A stretch of 64,000 nt of DNA from Pseudoduganella lurida (lineage in GTDB: Bacteria > Pseudomonadota > Gammaproteobacteria > Burkholderiales > Burkholderiaceae_D), in contig NZ_VLLB01000003.1 in assembly GCF_007830455.1 (NCBI RefSeq), positions 434,001-498,000 on the forward strand. Direction: 5' to 3'. Made by a program: the position numbers and the translations under genes. The notes below the pieces were generated by a model. The model saw only the letters and a program-made list of their open reading frames with translations. It did not search any database and was not told the DNA's origin. Numbering within the stretch: the stretch's first letter is position 1; every line of letters begins with the position of its first letter. Shown piece by piece: positions 36,301 through 45,527 of this stretch.

Positions 36301-37155
36301 ATGAAAACGGCGAATCTGAAGAATGCAGCTCGGTTGCTGGAATCGCTGAAATTGCCGAAGCTGCCGAAGTTGTCGAAGCTGGTATGTCTGCTGGCGCTCG
36401 GTGTGCTCTCGATGGTACGGGCCGGGAGCGCCATGGCGCAGCAGGACGCCACCGCGCCGGCCGTCGTGCTGGTGCACGGCGCTTGGGCGGACGGATCGAG
36501 CTGGGACAGGGTGGTGCCGCTGCTGCAGAAGCACGGGCTGAAGGTGGTGGCCGTGCAGCTGCAGCGGGCTTCGCTGGCAGGCGATGCGGCAATCGTGCGC
36601 CGCGCCGTCGCGGCGCAGGGTGCGCCGGTCGTGCTGGTAGGGCATTCGTACGGCGGTGCCGTGATCACGGAAGCCGGCACGGCGGATCAGGTGCGGGCGC
36701 TGGTCTACGTGGCCGCGTTCGCGCCGGGCGACGGCGAATCGATCGCCGACATCACGCGCCCGTATCCGCCCGGCCCGTTCCAGGCCGGCTTCATTGCCGA
36801 CAGTGCCGGCTATGTGCGCCTCAGCGACGAGGTCTATCACCGTTATTTCGTGCCGGACCTGCCCGAGGCGCGGCGCGCCGTGCTGGCCGCCACGCAGGGA
36901 CCGGTCTTTGCGGGTGTACTGGAAGACAAGGTAACGAGGGCGGCCTGGCACGACCGCCCCGTCTACTGGGCGCTGCCGGACAATGACCAGATCATCCCCA
37001 CGCCGTTCCAGCAGCTGGAAGCGGCGCGCACGAACGCACACGTGACGCCGATCATCCGATCGGGTCACGTGCCGTTACAGTCGCATCCGGGGGAAGTCAC
37101 GGCCGTGATCCTGCAGGCCGTGACGGAGGTGATAAAGGAGGAGGGTGCCGACTAG
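36301..37155 (+). CDS. secreted alpha/beta hydrolase
   Basis: A 284-residue alpha/beta-fold hydrolase of the salicylate-esterase-like group. The N-terminus is unusual: a KLPKLPKLSKL repeat precedes the hydrophobic signal segment LVCLLALGVLSMV and an AMAQQ cleavage site near residue 47. The core shows VLVHGAWADGSSW (oxyanion hole), the nucleophile elbow GHSYGG and a C-terminal His in RSGHVPLQSHP. The substrate is unknown. A small palindrome GAACG-GAT-CGTTC at 36272-36284 lies just upstream of the GGAGGAG ribosome site. Its stop codon overlaps that of the converging chemotaxis gene. Confidence 0.88.
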   Translation: MKTANLKNAARLLESLKLPKLPKLSKLVCLLALGVLSMVRAGSAMAQQDATAPAVVLVHGAWADGSSWDRVVPLLQKHGLKVVAVQLQRASLAGDAAIVRRAVAAQGAPVVLVGHSYGGAVITEAGTADQVRALVYVAAFAPGDGESIADITRPYPPGPFQAGFIADSAGYVRLSDEVYHRYFVPDLPEARRAVLAATQGPVFAGVLEDKVTRAAWHDRPVYWALPDNDQIIPTPFQQLEAARTNAHVTPIIRSGHVPLQSHPGEVTAVILQAVTEVIKEEGAD

Positions 37156-38759
37156 GCCTGCAGCGCCAGCTTGGCCGCCGCGCGGGTCTGGCCCAGGGCC
37201 GGGCGGGCGTTCTGCTGCTGCAGCCGGAACACGCTGACCGTCTGCTCCAGCGTGGCCGCCTGTTCCTGCAGCGAGCCGGCCGCGGCGGCCGCTTCTTCCA
37301 CCAGCGCCGCGTTCTGCTGCGTCACCTGGTCCATCTGCGTGACGGCGTCGTTGATCAGGTCGATGCCGGCACTCTGCTCGGTACTGGCGGCCATGATCTC
37401 GCCCATGATGTCCTGCACGCGCTTCACGCTGCCAACGATCTCGTCCATCGTCGTGCCGGCCTGGCCGACCAGTGCCGACCCCGCGTTGACGCTGGACACG
37501 GAATTGTCGATCAGCTGCTTGATTTCTTTCGCCGCGGCGCCGGAGCGCTGCGCCAGGTTGCGCACCTCGGAGGCGACGACGGCAAAGCCGCGGCCCTGTT
37601 CGCCGGCGCGGGCCGCTTCCACCGCGGCGTTCAGCGCCAGGATGTTGGTCTGGAAGGCGATACCGTCGATGACGGAAATGATGTCGACGATCTGCTTCGA
37701 CGACGCCGTGATGGCGCCCATCGTGTCGACCACCTGCGAGACGATCTGGCCGCCCTGCTGGGCCACTTCGCTGGCCGAGACCACCATCGTGTTGGCCTGG
37801 CGGGCATTGTCGGCATTCTGGCGCACGGTGGCGGTCAGTTCTTCCAGCGACGAAGCGGTTTCTTCCAGGCTGGCGGCCTGCTGTTCGGTGCGGCGCGACA
37901 GGTCCATATTGCCGTCGGCGATTTCGGCGCTCGCCACGGCGATCGCGCCGCTGCCTTCACGCACGGTGCGCACGGTGCCGGCCAGCTGCTGCTGCATGCG
38001 GTCCAGGCCTTTGAGCAACTGGCCCATTTCATCGTGACGGTCGGTGTCGACCGGGTTCGACAGGTCGCCGGCGGCCATGGCATCGAAGTGGCCCAGCACG
38101 TCGTGCAGCGGACGCATGATGGCGCGCACCAGCGTGATCGAGCCGACGACGATCAGCGCCAGGCCGATGACCACGGCGGCGATCGACAGGTTCAGCACGC
38201 GCTTGTACATCGCCTGGCTGCTGCCGAAACCTTCCTCGGCGGAGTCGAACTGGTACTTCTCCAGCTTTTCGGCGGCTTCATTGAACGAGTTGAAATACTT
38301 CGTCATCTCCTTCATGGCAAACCGGTCGATCGCGGCAGCGTCGTGATCCAGCAGGGCCTTCGACATGCCGTTCAGGCCCTGTTCGACCAGCAGCTTGTGC
38401 TTGGCGACCATGTCGTCCGCCAGGGCTTTTTCTTCGGCCTCCTGCGGCAGCGCCAGGTAGCGCTGCAGGTTCTCGGACGACTTCGCCACGAAGCCGTCGG
38501 CGCGCTTGATCAGCGCCGGCACTTCGTCGGAATCCGGATGGAACACGGCGCGGTCCTGCGCAAAGCGGGCGCGGGCGATGAAGATCTTGGTCTGCGCGAT
38601 GGCGACCGTGGATGCCATCTGGTTCGTGTAGGTATCTTCCAGCGTCGCATTGACGGTGCGGATGCCCCAGATGCCCATGAGGCCAACGGCGAGGATGATG
38701 GCGCCCAGGATGGCCATGGTGGCAACGAGGCGGGTACGGATGGTCAGGCGGTTCAGCAT
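37152..38759 (-). CDS. methyl-accepting chemotaxis protein
   Basis: Chemoreceptor of 535 residues with Tar-like layout. A first membrane helix (TMAILGAIILAVGLMGIWGI) leads to a four-helix-bundle periplasmic sensor (about 35-185) and a second helix (LSIAAVVIGLALIVVGSITL). A HAMP domain and a long cytoplasmic signalling coiled coil follow. The strictly conserved tip IDGIAFQTNILALNAAVEAA is intact, flanked by methylation helices rich in Gln/Glu. The ligand is unknown. No che genes are nearby. The last bases overlap the stop of the converging hydrolase gene. Confidence 0.95.
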   Translation of the reverse strand: MLNRLTIRTRLVATMAILGAIILAVGLMGIWGIRTVNATLEDTYTNQMASTVAIAQTKIFIARARFAQDRAVFHPDSDEVPALIKRADGFVAKSSENLQRYLALPQEAEEKALADDMVAKHKLLVEQGLNGMSKALLDHDAAAIDRFAMKEMTKYFNSFNEAAEKLEKYQFDSAEEGFGSSQAMYKRVLNLSIAAVVIGLALIVVGSITLVRAIMRPLHDVLGHFDAMAAGDLSNPVDTDRHDEMGQLLKGLDRMQQQLAGTVRTVREGSGAIAVASAEIADGNMDLSRRTEQQAASLEETASSLEELTATVRQNADNARQANTMVVSASEVAQQGGQIVSQVVDTMGAITASSKQIVDIISVIDGIAFQTNILALNAAVEAARAGEQGRGFAVVASEVRNLAQRSGAAAKEIKQLIDNSVSSVNAGSALVGQAGTTMDEIVGSVKRVQDIMGEIMAASTEQSAGIDLINDAVTQMDQVTQQNAALVEEAAAAAGSLQEQAATLEQTVSVFRLQQQNARPALGQTRAAAKLALQA

Positions 38760-39044
38760 GGATGGTTCCGTCGTGATGACAGGGCCGGCAATACGCAGGC
38801 CCTGAACGTAAACAGGAGCGCCATGGGAGATCCGGCATGGCGGGCGAATGCGCAGGGCTACGGCGCGGTAGTGCTCGGGGGAGGCCGTGAGAGCCGGCTG
38901 GCGCGGGCAGCGGTTGGGGCCGCGCGCACTCCGTGAGCGAAGGACGCAACAGTAGCATGACTGTTTATGTGAGGCAACTAAAAGTGGCCTCCCTGTTGCG
39001 TATTTGCCGGTTTCGCCCGGCGTGGCATTCGCCCTTCGGCGGCG

Positions 39045-40499
39045 TCATTTTCCCGTGTAGGTCACCCGGTAGATGCGCCCGGCCACGTCGTCCGTCACCA
39101 GCATCGCGCCGTCCGCCATGACGGCGATATCGACCGGCCGGCCGCTCACGTCGTCGCCCTGCAGGAAGCCGCCGATGAAGGTGGTGGTCGTGACTTCCTG
39201 GTTGCCCTGCAGCGTGACGAGGCTGACCCGGTAGCCGATCTTCTGCGTGCGGTTCCAGGAACCGTGCTCGGCCACGAAGACCTGGTTGCGGTACTGGGCC
39301 GGGAATTGCGTGCCGGTGTAGAAGGCCAGGCCCAGCGGCGCCGTGTGCGGACCGAGCTTCGCCACCGGCGGCGTGAACTCGGTACAGGCGCGCGCCTTGC
39401 CGAACACGGGATCGGGCACCACGCCGCCGTGGCAGTACGGGAAGCCGAAATGCATGCCGATCTTCGGCGCCACGTTCAGTTCGCACGACGGGGTGTTGTC
39501 GCCCAGCTCGTCGCGGCCATTGTCGGTGAACCACAGCTCCTTCGTCTGCGGGTGCCAGGCGAAGCCCACCGTGTTGCGGATGCCGTTGGCCACCATCTCG
39601 CGGCCGCTGCCGTCCGGATTCATGCGCCAGATCTTCGAGTACACCTCGTCGTCCTTGTCGCACACATTGCAGGGCGAGCCCACCGGGATGTACAGCTTGC
39701 CGTCCGGCCCCACCTTGACGATCTTCTCGCCATGCCATTTGTCGTTCGGCAGGCCGGTCTTGATGACCTGATATGCCGGCTTGCTCGCGTAGGTCCGGTC
39801 GATATTGTCGATGCGGATCAGGCGGCCGATCTCGGACACGTACAGCGCGCCATCGAGCAGGGCCACGCCGATCGGCGCGTCCAGGCCCTCGGCCACGGTG
39901 ACCACCTTGTCGGCCTTGCCATCGCGGTTCTCGTCCACCACGGCGTACACCTTGCCGGCCTTGCGCGAGCCCACGTAGACGATGCCGCTGTCCGACACGG
40001 CCATCGAGCGTGCGTTCGTCAGCCCTTCGGCATACACGGCGATCGAGAAGCCCTTGGGCAGCGTCAGGCGGGCCAGCGCCTCGTCCACCCTGGCGGCGGG
40101 CGCACTGGTGGTGGCCGCCCCTGCGCCTGCCGCTGCTCCTGTCACTGCGCCTGTCACTGCGGCCTTCTGCCCACCCGGCGCGACGTAGGCGGCCAGCGCC
40201 GCGATCTGCGTCCTGTCCAGCGTGCCTTCCCAGCCCGGCATGCCCTTGTCCGGAATGCCCTTCGCGATGATCCTCGACAGGTTGGCGGGCGTCGGGGCGC
40301 CATGCACCCACTGCTTGTCCGCCAGGCTCGGCGCCGTCGCACCTTCCAGCTTCACGCCGTGGCAGGACGCGCAGTTGTTCTGGTACAGCTTCGCGGCATC
40401 GCTCGGGGTGATTGCGGCGGGTGCCGCGTGCACGGTGGCGGCCGCCGTGACACCCGCAGTGACACGTACGAGCAGGGCGAGGGGAAGGGCAAACTTCAT
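39045..40499 (-). CDS. cytochrome c-PQQ-dependent sugar dehydrogenase fusion
   Basis: Periplasmic dehydrogenase of 484 residues with a signal peptide (cleaved near AHA/VHA, residue ~25). An N-terminal cytochrome c domain carries haem motif CASCH (C43, C46, H47) and likely axial M87 in KGMPGW. A Pro/Ala/Gly-rich linker (about 108-135) leads to a six-bladed beta-propeller of the sorbosone/aldose dehydrogenase type. It begins LPKGFSIAVYAEGLTNARSM, with HGEKIVKVGPDGKLY and EHGSWNRT. It would oxidise aldoses at PQQ and pass electrons to the fused haem. It lies 39 bases after the kinase gene on the same strand, so it may join the mannan-sugar operon. Confidence 0.9.
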   Translation of the reverse strand: MKFALPLALLVRVTAGVTAAATVHAAPAAITPSDAAKLYQNNCASCHGVKLEGATAPSLADKQWVHGAPTPANLSRIIAKGIPDKGMPGWEGTLDRTQIAALAAYVAPGGQKAAVTGAVTGAAAGAGAATTSAPAARVDEALARLTLPKGFSIAVYAEGLTNARSMAVSDSGIVYVGSRKAGKVYAVVDENRDGKADKVVTVAEGLDAPIGVALLDGALYVSEIGRLIRIDNIDRTYASKPAYQVIKTGLPNDKWHGEKIVKVGPDGKLYIPVGSPCNVCDKDDEVYSKIWRMNPDGSGREMVANGIRNTVGFAWHPQTKELWFTDNGRDELGDNTPSCELNVAPKIGMHFGFPYCHGGVVPDPVFGKARACTEFTPPVAKLGPHTAPLGLAFYTGTQFPAQYRNQVFVAEHGSWNRTQKIGYRVSLVTLQGNQEVTTTTFIGGFLQGDDVSGRPVDIAVMADGAMLVTDDVAGRIYRVTYTGK

Positions 40500-40538
40500 C
40501 GAATACTCCGGTCGGGTTGTAGTGCCGCCATCATAAGC

Positions 40539-41459
40539 TCAAGCGCGCCCCGCCTCCAGCAGAAGCCGCTCGATCGTGGCGCGCGAGGGCGGGGTGGCAC
40601 CGGCACCGATGCAGGCAGCGGCACCGGCAGCGGCGGCATACTGCAGGTGCTCCCGTGGCGAGCGCGCCGGTGCCGCCAGCTGGCTGTGCACGAAACCGGC
40701 GATGCTGGCGTCGCCCGCGCCCACCGTATCCGCCACGGTCACGCGCAAGGCGGGTGCATGCCACGCGTCTGCGCCGCTGTGCAGCGACGCGCCCCGGTCG
40801 CCCTGCGTGTACAGGTATTGCGCGGCCGGGTTGAAGCTGCGCAGCGTGGCAAACGCGCCGTCGATGTCGTCGGTGCGGAACAGCCCCGCCAGGTCCTCGT
40901 CGGAGACTTTCACGACATCGGCCAGCGCCGTCATCGCGCGCAGCGTGGCGTCGTAGCGCTCGTCCATCAGCAGGCGCCAGTTCGGGTCATAGCTGATGCG
41001 GATGCCGGCCCGTTTCGCGTCGGCGGCCAAATCGAGCAGGCGGGCGGCAAGCGGCTGGCGTGCCAGGCTGATGCCGCCGAAGTGCATCCAGCGGCAGTGC
41101 GTGCGCCAGTCTCCGGGCAGCGCGCCCGGGTCGAAGTGCAGGTCGGCGCTGTCGTCGCCAACGAAGAAGTAAGCGGGCGGCGCCAGCCGGTGCACGATGG
41201 CCAGCAGGGGCGCCTTGTCGAGGCGCTGCAGGAACCGCCCGTCCAGCCGCGCCGCCTGCGTTGCTTGCCACAGCGCGTCGCCGAACACGTCGCGGCTGAT
41301 GGCGCCGGCGAAGGCGCTGGGCACGTCCAGCGCGGCCATCGCCCGCGCCACGTTCCACGTCGAGCCGCCGGTGCGCGCGGTCCACTGCGTATGCGTGGTG
41401 TCCGCCACAATCAGGTCCGTCAGCGCTTCGCCGGCGGCGATGAAGACCGGGCCGCTCAC
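40539..41459 (-). CDS. PfkB-family carbohydrate kinase, probable fructokinase
   Basis: Ribokinase-fold sugar kinase of 306 residues. It has the N-terminal signature FIAAGEALTDLI, the glycine motif RTGGSTWNVARAMAAL and the C-terminal anion-hole/catalytic Asp motif DTVGAGDASIAGF. It starts with GTG overlapping the stop of the upstream epimerase gene (GTGA), so the two products are made together. With an AGE-type sugar isomerase next door, the likely route is mannose to fructose to fructose-6-phosphate, making fructokinase the best guess. Confidence 0.88.
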   Translation of the reverse strand: MSGPVFIAAGEALTDLIVADTTHTQWTARTGGSTWNVARAMAALDVPSAFAGAISRDVFGDALWQATQAARLDGRFLQRLDKAPLLAIVHRLAPPAYFFVGDDSADLHFDPGALPGDWRTHCRWMHFGGISLARQPLAARLLDLAADAKRAGIRISYDPNWRLLMDERYDATLRAMTALADVVKVSDEDLAGLFRTDDIDGAFATLRSFNPAAQYLYTQGDRGASLHSGADAWHAPALRVTVADTVGAGDASIAGFVHSQLAAPARSPREHLQYAAAAGAAACIGAGATPPSRATIERLLLEAGRA

Positions 41460-42667
41460 CGGCCGTCCTCCAGCACCGTCAGCACTTCGTAGCAGGCGCC
41501 CATCGTGTGGTAGTCGGTCTTGCCGGCCGGGCTTTTCTCGTCGGTCAGCTTGGCGTTGTCCGGGGCCAGGATGCGGTACCAGGCACCATGCGTGTGGTCG
41601 ACGAAATGCTGCCAGCTGTACGTCCAGATGCGGTCGTACCAGTCCCAGTAGCGCGCCTCGCCGGTGCGTGCTCCCAGCAGCGCCGCGGCGGCCAGGCTTT
41701 CCGCCTGCACCCAGAAATACTTGAAGCCATCGCAGATCGACCCGTCCGGCGCGAAGCCGTAGTGGATGCCGCCATGCTGCGCATCCCACGCTTTTGCCAG
41801 CGCCGTGTCGAAAAAGTGCACGGCACGTGGCAGCAGCCAGTCGGATGGCCCGGCCAGCTGGCCGGCATGCCGTTCCAGGATCAGCAGCAGCTTGGCCCAT
41901 TCGGTCAGGTGGCCGGGCTGGAAGCCCCACGGGCGGAAGATGTTGCTGCTGTCGTGGCGGTTGTAGTCGCCGTCGACGGACCAGTCCTCGCGGTAGTGTT
42001 CCCACACCAGGCCGCCCGCCAGCCCGGCCTGCCGCACGGTGATGTTGTGCGCCAGCGTTTCGGCGCGATGCAGGTAGCGTACGTCGCCGGTCGCGTCGAA
42101 CGCGGCCAGCAGCGCCTCGCAGCCGTGCATATTGGCGTTCTGGCCGCGGTAGGGCGCCACCTGCCAGGCGGCCGTCGCTTCGTCCGCATACAGGCCATGC
42201 TGCGGTTCCCAGAAGTGCTGCTCCATCAGTGCATAGGTCTCTTCCAGCCAGCCACGGGCCTCCGCCACGCCGGCCTGCAGCGCATGCGCATAGGCCAGCA
42301 GCACGAACGCCAGGCCGTAGCAGTGGTTGGTCGCATCGCTGACGCTTTTTACCCCGCCTTGCCAGTCCAGCTGCCACGCATAGCCGCCGGTGGCCGGATC
42401 GCGGTGGACGTCGCGCAGGAAGGCCAGACCGTGGCGCACGCGCTGCAGGTCGGCCGCTTCCCCGAAGTGGCGATACGCCATCGCATGATTGAACACGAAG
42501 CGGGTGCTGCTCACCAGGTGGCGCGTGTGCGCGTCGTAGACCGTGCCGTCGTCCTTGTAGAAATGATAGAAGCCGCCGCTCGGGTCGAGCGAGCGGGGAT
42601 CGTAGAAATGGCGGGTGGCGCGGATATGCCGCAGCAGCGTTGCGCGGGAATGAAAATCGGGTAGCAT
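41456..42667 (-). CDS. AGE-family epimerase/isomerase, probable mannose isomerase or mannobiose epimerase
   Basis: N-acylglucosamine 2-epimerase family protein of 403 residues with an (alpha/alpha)6 barrel. Recognisable motifs are TRFVFNHAMAYRHFG, DATNHCYGLAFVLLAYAHA, GQNANMHGCEALLAAFDATG, WGFQPGHLTEWAKLLLILER and KYFWVQAESLAAAALL, carrying the usual catalytic His residues. The GFQPGH and HTHGAWYR patterns fit the subgroup that acts on mannose or cellobiose/mannobiose. In this locus it would convert mannose to fructose, or mannobiose to mannosyl-glucose. There is no signal peptide. ATG 42667 starts at MLPDFHSRATLL. Confidence 0.9.
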   Translation of the reverse strand: MLPDFHSRATLLRHIRATRHFYDPRSLDPSGGFYHFYKDDGTVYDAHTRHLVSSTRFVFNHAMAYRHFGEAADLQRVRHGLAFLRDVHRDPATGGYAWQLDWQGGVKSVSDATNHCYGLAFVLLAYAHALQAGVAEARGWLEETYALMEQHFWEPQHGLYADEATAAWQVAPYRGQNANMHGCEALLAAFDATGDVRYLHRAETLAHNITVRQAGLAGGLVWEHYREDWSVDGDYNRHDSSNIFRPWGFQPGHLTEWAKLLLILERHAGQLAGPSDWLLPRAVHFFDTALAKAWDAQHGGIHYGFAPDGSICDGFKYFWVQAESLAAAALLGARTGEARYWDWYDRIWTYSWQHFVDHTHGAWYRILAPDNAKLTDEKSPAGKTDYHTMGACYEVLTVLEDGR

Positions 42668-42830
42668 CGATGGTCCGTTGTCAGGTGTCGGGCGTGGGGT
42701 ATCAAATACTCGGGGTGTCAACTTGCTTGGGTAGTGCAGCCGCCGCGGCAGGCGTGAAGGGGCCCGCACCGCCATCCGGCTGCCCGGTGGCGGTGTTGCG
42801 TGCGGCATCGGTGAACGCTTTCTGGGGCCG

Positions 42831-43835
42831 TCAACCCACCGTGCTGGCGCGGACCACCAGCTCGACGGGCGCGATGCTTTCCACCACCTCGTCGGTGCGG
42901 CCGCCCAGCAGCAGGTCCACGCCCAGCGCGCCCAGGGCCTTCTTGTCGATGCGCAGCGTGGTCAGCGGCCGGTGGCCCAGCACGGCCGTCGAGATATCGT
43001 CGAAGCCCACGATGGCGATATCGTGCGGCACCTTCAGGCCCTTCGCCAGGCAGCAGCGCATGGCCACCAGCGCGGCGCTGTCGTTGTAGCAGAACACGGC
43101 ATCGGGCGGTTTCGGCAGCGCCAGGAGGGCTTCCATCGCTTCCCAGGCGCCCTGTTCCAGGTCCACGCCATCGGGCAGCGGTGCTTCCAGCCGCGGATCG
43201 GCCAGGATGCCGGCCTCGAACAGCGCCTGCCGGTAGCCACGGGCGCGCTCGCGGATGCTGTAGTGGGACAGCGAGCCGCAGATGAAGCCCACGCGTTCGC
43301 GGCCCCGTTCGATCAGGTGCTTCGTGCCCAGGTAGCCGCCCATCATGTTGTCCGGGTTGACGGAGCTGTAGCCGCGCAGCCGCATGTCGATGAGCACCAT
43401 CGGCTTGCCGGTGGCGCGCAGCGCCGACAGCAGCTCGGGCTCGAAGAAGCCGGCGCACACGATCGCATCGGGCGCATGCATCCGCAGCTGGTCCACCAGG
43501 CCATCGGCCGGGCCCACCGCCATGAACGACAGCACGATGCCCTGCTTGCGGCAGGCCTCCTCGGCGCCGTGCAGTACCGGCGAATAGAACGGGCTGCTGG
43601 CGGCCGTGTTGTGCTGGCGATGCAGCAGGAACGTCAGGCGGCGCAGGCGCTTCGGCCGCAGCTTGCAGAAATCGTAGCCCAGGTCGCGGGCCGTGTTCAG
43701 CACCATGCGGCGCGTCACTTCCGTCAGCCCCGGTTCGTTCTTCAGCGCCCGCGAGATGGTGCCCGCCGAGACGCCGGCAGCCCGGGCGATGTCGCGGATC
43801 GTCACGCCGCCCTGTGCGGCAAGGGCGGCACTCAT
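42831..43835 (-). CDS. LacI-family transcriptional regulator of the mannan locus
   Basis: Repressor/activator of 334 residues. The N-terminal LacI helix-turn-helix reads VTIRDIARAAGVSAGTISRAL, followed by the hinge, and the periplasmic-binding-protein-like sensor domain covers about 60-330. The sensor includes DAIVCAGFFEPELLSAL, PDAVFCYNDSAALVAM and IAIVGFDDIS. ATG 43835 places the HTH at the very N-terminus as expected. It is divergent from the transporter gene across a 345-base region with two 21-bp palindromes. A third copy stands before the TonB receptor gene, so these are its probable operators. Confidence 0.93.
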   Translation of the reverse strand: MSAALAAQGGVTIRDIARAAGVSAGTISRALKNEPGLTEVTRRMVLNTARDLGYDFCKLRPKRLRRLTFLLHRQHNTAASSPFYSPVLHGAEEACRKQGIVLSFMAVGPADGLVDQLRMHAPDAIVCAGFFEPELLSALRATGKPMVLIDMRLRGYSSVNPDNMMGGYLGTKHLIERGRERVGFICGSLSHYSIRERARGYRQALFEAGILADPRLEAPLPDGVDLEQGAWEAMEALLALPKPPDAVFCYNDSAALVAMRCCLAKGLKVPHDIAIVGFDDISTAVLGHRPLTTLRIDKKALGALGVDLLLGGRTDEVVESIAPVELVVRASTVG

Positions 43836-43984
43836 GGCCGGCCGCCCGCTGGAAGATAATTCATCGATCGCCTCCGTTGTGGTTGAGCGGCCGCCGGCCG
43901 GACCGCGCCCGGGCCGCTCTTTATGATCACAGTCTTGCACAGCGGTGCGGGCATGGTCAAACGCCGGATGGCGTCGGCGCGGCA

Positions 43985-44005
43985 GTTTAGTCGGATTTAC
44001 TAAAC
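43985..44005. promoter_or_regulatory. LacI-type operator, copy 1
   Basis: Perfect 7-base arms GTTTAGT and ACTAAAC are separated by CGGATTT. It lies on the regulator side of the divergent region and is nearly identical in sequence to the copy before the TonB receptor. Confidence 0.75.
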
Positions 44006-44062
44006 ACGCGTTCCTGGCGCCCGGCATGCTGCGGTGCGCCAGAGACAGCGGGGTGGAACGGT

Positions 44063-44083
44063 GTTTAGTGAACAGCGCTAAAC
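44063..44083. promoter_or_regulatory. LacI-type operator, copy 2
   Basis: GTTTAGT and GCTAAAC, separated by seven bases. It lies on the transporter side, 23 bases upstream of a TTGACC hexamer. Confidence 0.7.
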
Positions 44084-44180
44084 TGCCGCCGTTTCGCCGA
44101 TGGGGTTTGACCGGCCGCGCAGCCTTCTGCAGAATCGTTGTCATAACTACAGCCGGCCCGGCCGGATACGGAGACGATCA

Positions 44181-45500
44181 ATGGCACAGATGGCACCCGC
44201 GGCGCTGGCGCCGCAGGGCAGCGCCCCGGCGCAGCCGCAGCAAACCTTTCCCCTCGTTGTCATCACCGTGCTGTTCTTCATGTGGGGCCTCCTCACGTCG
44301 CTCAACGACGTGCTGATTCCGCATCTGAAGTCCGTCTACACGCTCAACTACGTGCAGGCGATGCTGGTGCAGCTGTGCTTCTTCGGCGCCTATTTCATCG
44401 TGTCGCTGCCGGCCGGCGCGCTGATCCGCCGCATCGGCTACCAGCGCGGCGCCGTGGCCGGGCTGGTGGTGGCCGCCGCGGGCTGCGCGCTGTTCTACCC
44501 GGCGGCGACGCACGGCTACGGGCTGTTCCTGTTCGCCTTCTTCGTGCTGGCGGCCGGCATCACCGTGCTGCAGGTGGCGGCCAATCCCTTCGTGACGGTG
44601 CTCGGCCCGCCGGCCACCGCATCGAGCCGGCTGACGCTGACCCAGGCGTTCAACTCCCTGGGCACGACCATCGCGCCGGCGCTGGGCGGCCTGCTGATCC
44701 TGCAGGGCATGCCCGCCGCCGTCGATGCCGCCCGGCTGGCCGGCGATGCACTGGCCCGTTACCGCCTGCAGGAGGCGGCCGCGGTGCAGGGCCCCTACCT
44801 GGCGCTGGCCGCCACGCTGCTGGTGCTGGCCGTGCTGTTCGCGCTCGTCAGGCTGCCCGTGATCGGCCAGTCTGGAGCAGTGCCGCAGGCCGGGCGCACT
44901 GCCATCCTGGCGCACCGCCACCTGGTACTTGGCACGGTCGGGATCTTCCTGTATGTGGGCGGCGAGGTGGCGATCGGCAGCTTCCTCATCAACTTCATCG
45001 GCGAACCGCAGATCGCCGGCCTGGATCATGGCGCGGCCGCCAATTACGTCAGCTATTACTGGGGCGGCGCAATGATCGGCCGCTTTGTCGGCTTTGCGGT
45101 GATGCGCCGCGTCAGTCCGGGCAAGGCGCTGGCATGCAATGCGGCGGCCAGCATCGTGCTGCTGCTCGTGGCGATCTTCGGCAGCGGCGCCGTGGCGATG
45201 TGGGCGCTGATCGCGGTGGGCCTGTTCAACTCGATCATGTTCCCCACCATCTTCAGCATGGCCCTGTACCGCCTGGGCGCGCAGACGGGGCAGGCCTCGG
45301 GCATCCTGTGCATGGCCATCGTCGGCGGCGCCATCGTGCCGTTCGTGCAGGGCGCGCTGGCCGATGCGGTCGGCCTGCAATGGTCGTTCGTGGTGCCGGC
45401 CGCCTGCTACGTGTTCATCCTGTATTTCGGCATCCGCTATGCACGGCTGTATGTCGACAATCAGGATATCGACCATCAGGACATCGCTTCACAACAATAA
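44181..45500 (+). CDS. FucP/GluP-type MFS sugar transporter
   Basis: Proton-linked sugar symporter of 439 residues with 12 predicted membrane helices. The family pattern is clear: FPLVVITVLFFMWGLLTSLNDVLIPHLK at the start (helix 1 with the Asn-Asp pair), GAYFIVSLPAGALIRRIGYQ, and LQVAANPFVTVLG followed by LTLTQAFNSLGTTIAPALGG. The late helices include SIMFPTIFSMALYRLG. It would bring mannose, mannobiose or related sugars across the inner membrane. It starts after GGAGA and is followed 27 bases later by the GH3 gene, heading an operon of at least six genes. Confidence 0.93.
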   Translation: MAQMAPAALAPQGSAPAQPQQTFPLVVITVLFFMWGLLTSLNDVLIPHLKSVYTLNYVQAMLVQLCFFGAYFIVSLPAGALIRRIGYQRGAVAGLVVAAAGCALFYPAATHGYGLFLFAFFVLAAGITVLQVAANPFVTVLGPPATASSRLTLTQAFNSLGTTIAPALGGLLILQGMPAAVDAARLAGDALARYRLQEAAAVQGPYLALAATLLVLAVLFALVRLPVIGQSGAVPQAGRTAILAHRHLVLGTVGIFLYVGGEVAIGSFLINFIGEPQIAGLDHGAAANYVSYYWGGAMIGRFVGFAVMRRVSPGKALACNAAASIVLLLVAIFGSGAVAMWALIAVGLFNSIMFPTIFSMALYRLGAQTGQASGILCMAIVGGAIVPFVQGALADAVGLQWSFVVPAACYVFILYFGIRYARLYVDNQDIDHQDIASQQ

Positions 45501-45527
45501 ATCAACAATTAAATCACGAGGAGACCC

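Larger units (their letters stand above)
43836..44180. promoter_or_regulatory. divergent control region between regulator and transporter genes
   Basis: No gene is seen in these 345 bases. It holds two copies of the 21-bp palindrome (43985-44005 and 44063-44083). Candidate promoters face both ways. For the transporter, TTGACC at 44107-44112 and CAGAAT at 44130-44135 are 17 bases apart. For the regulator, on the minus strand, TTGACC is at 43960-43955 and AAGACT at 43936-43931. Each -35 is 23-24 bases downstream of its palindrome. Confidence 0.6.
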
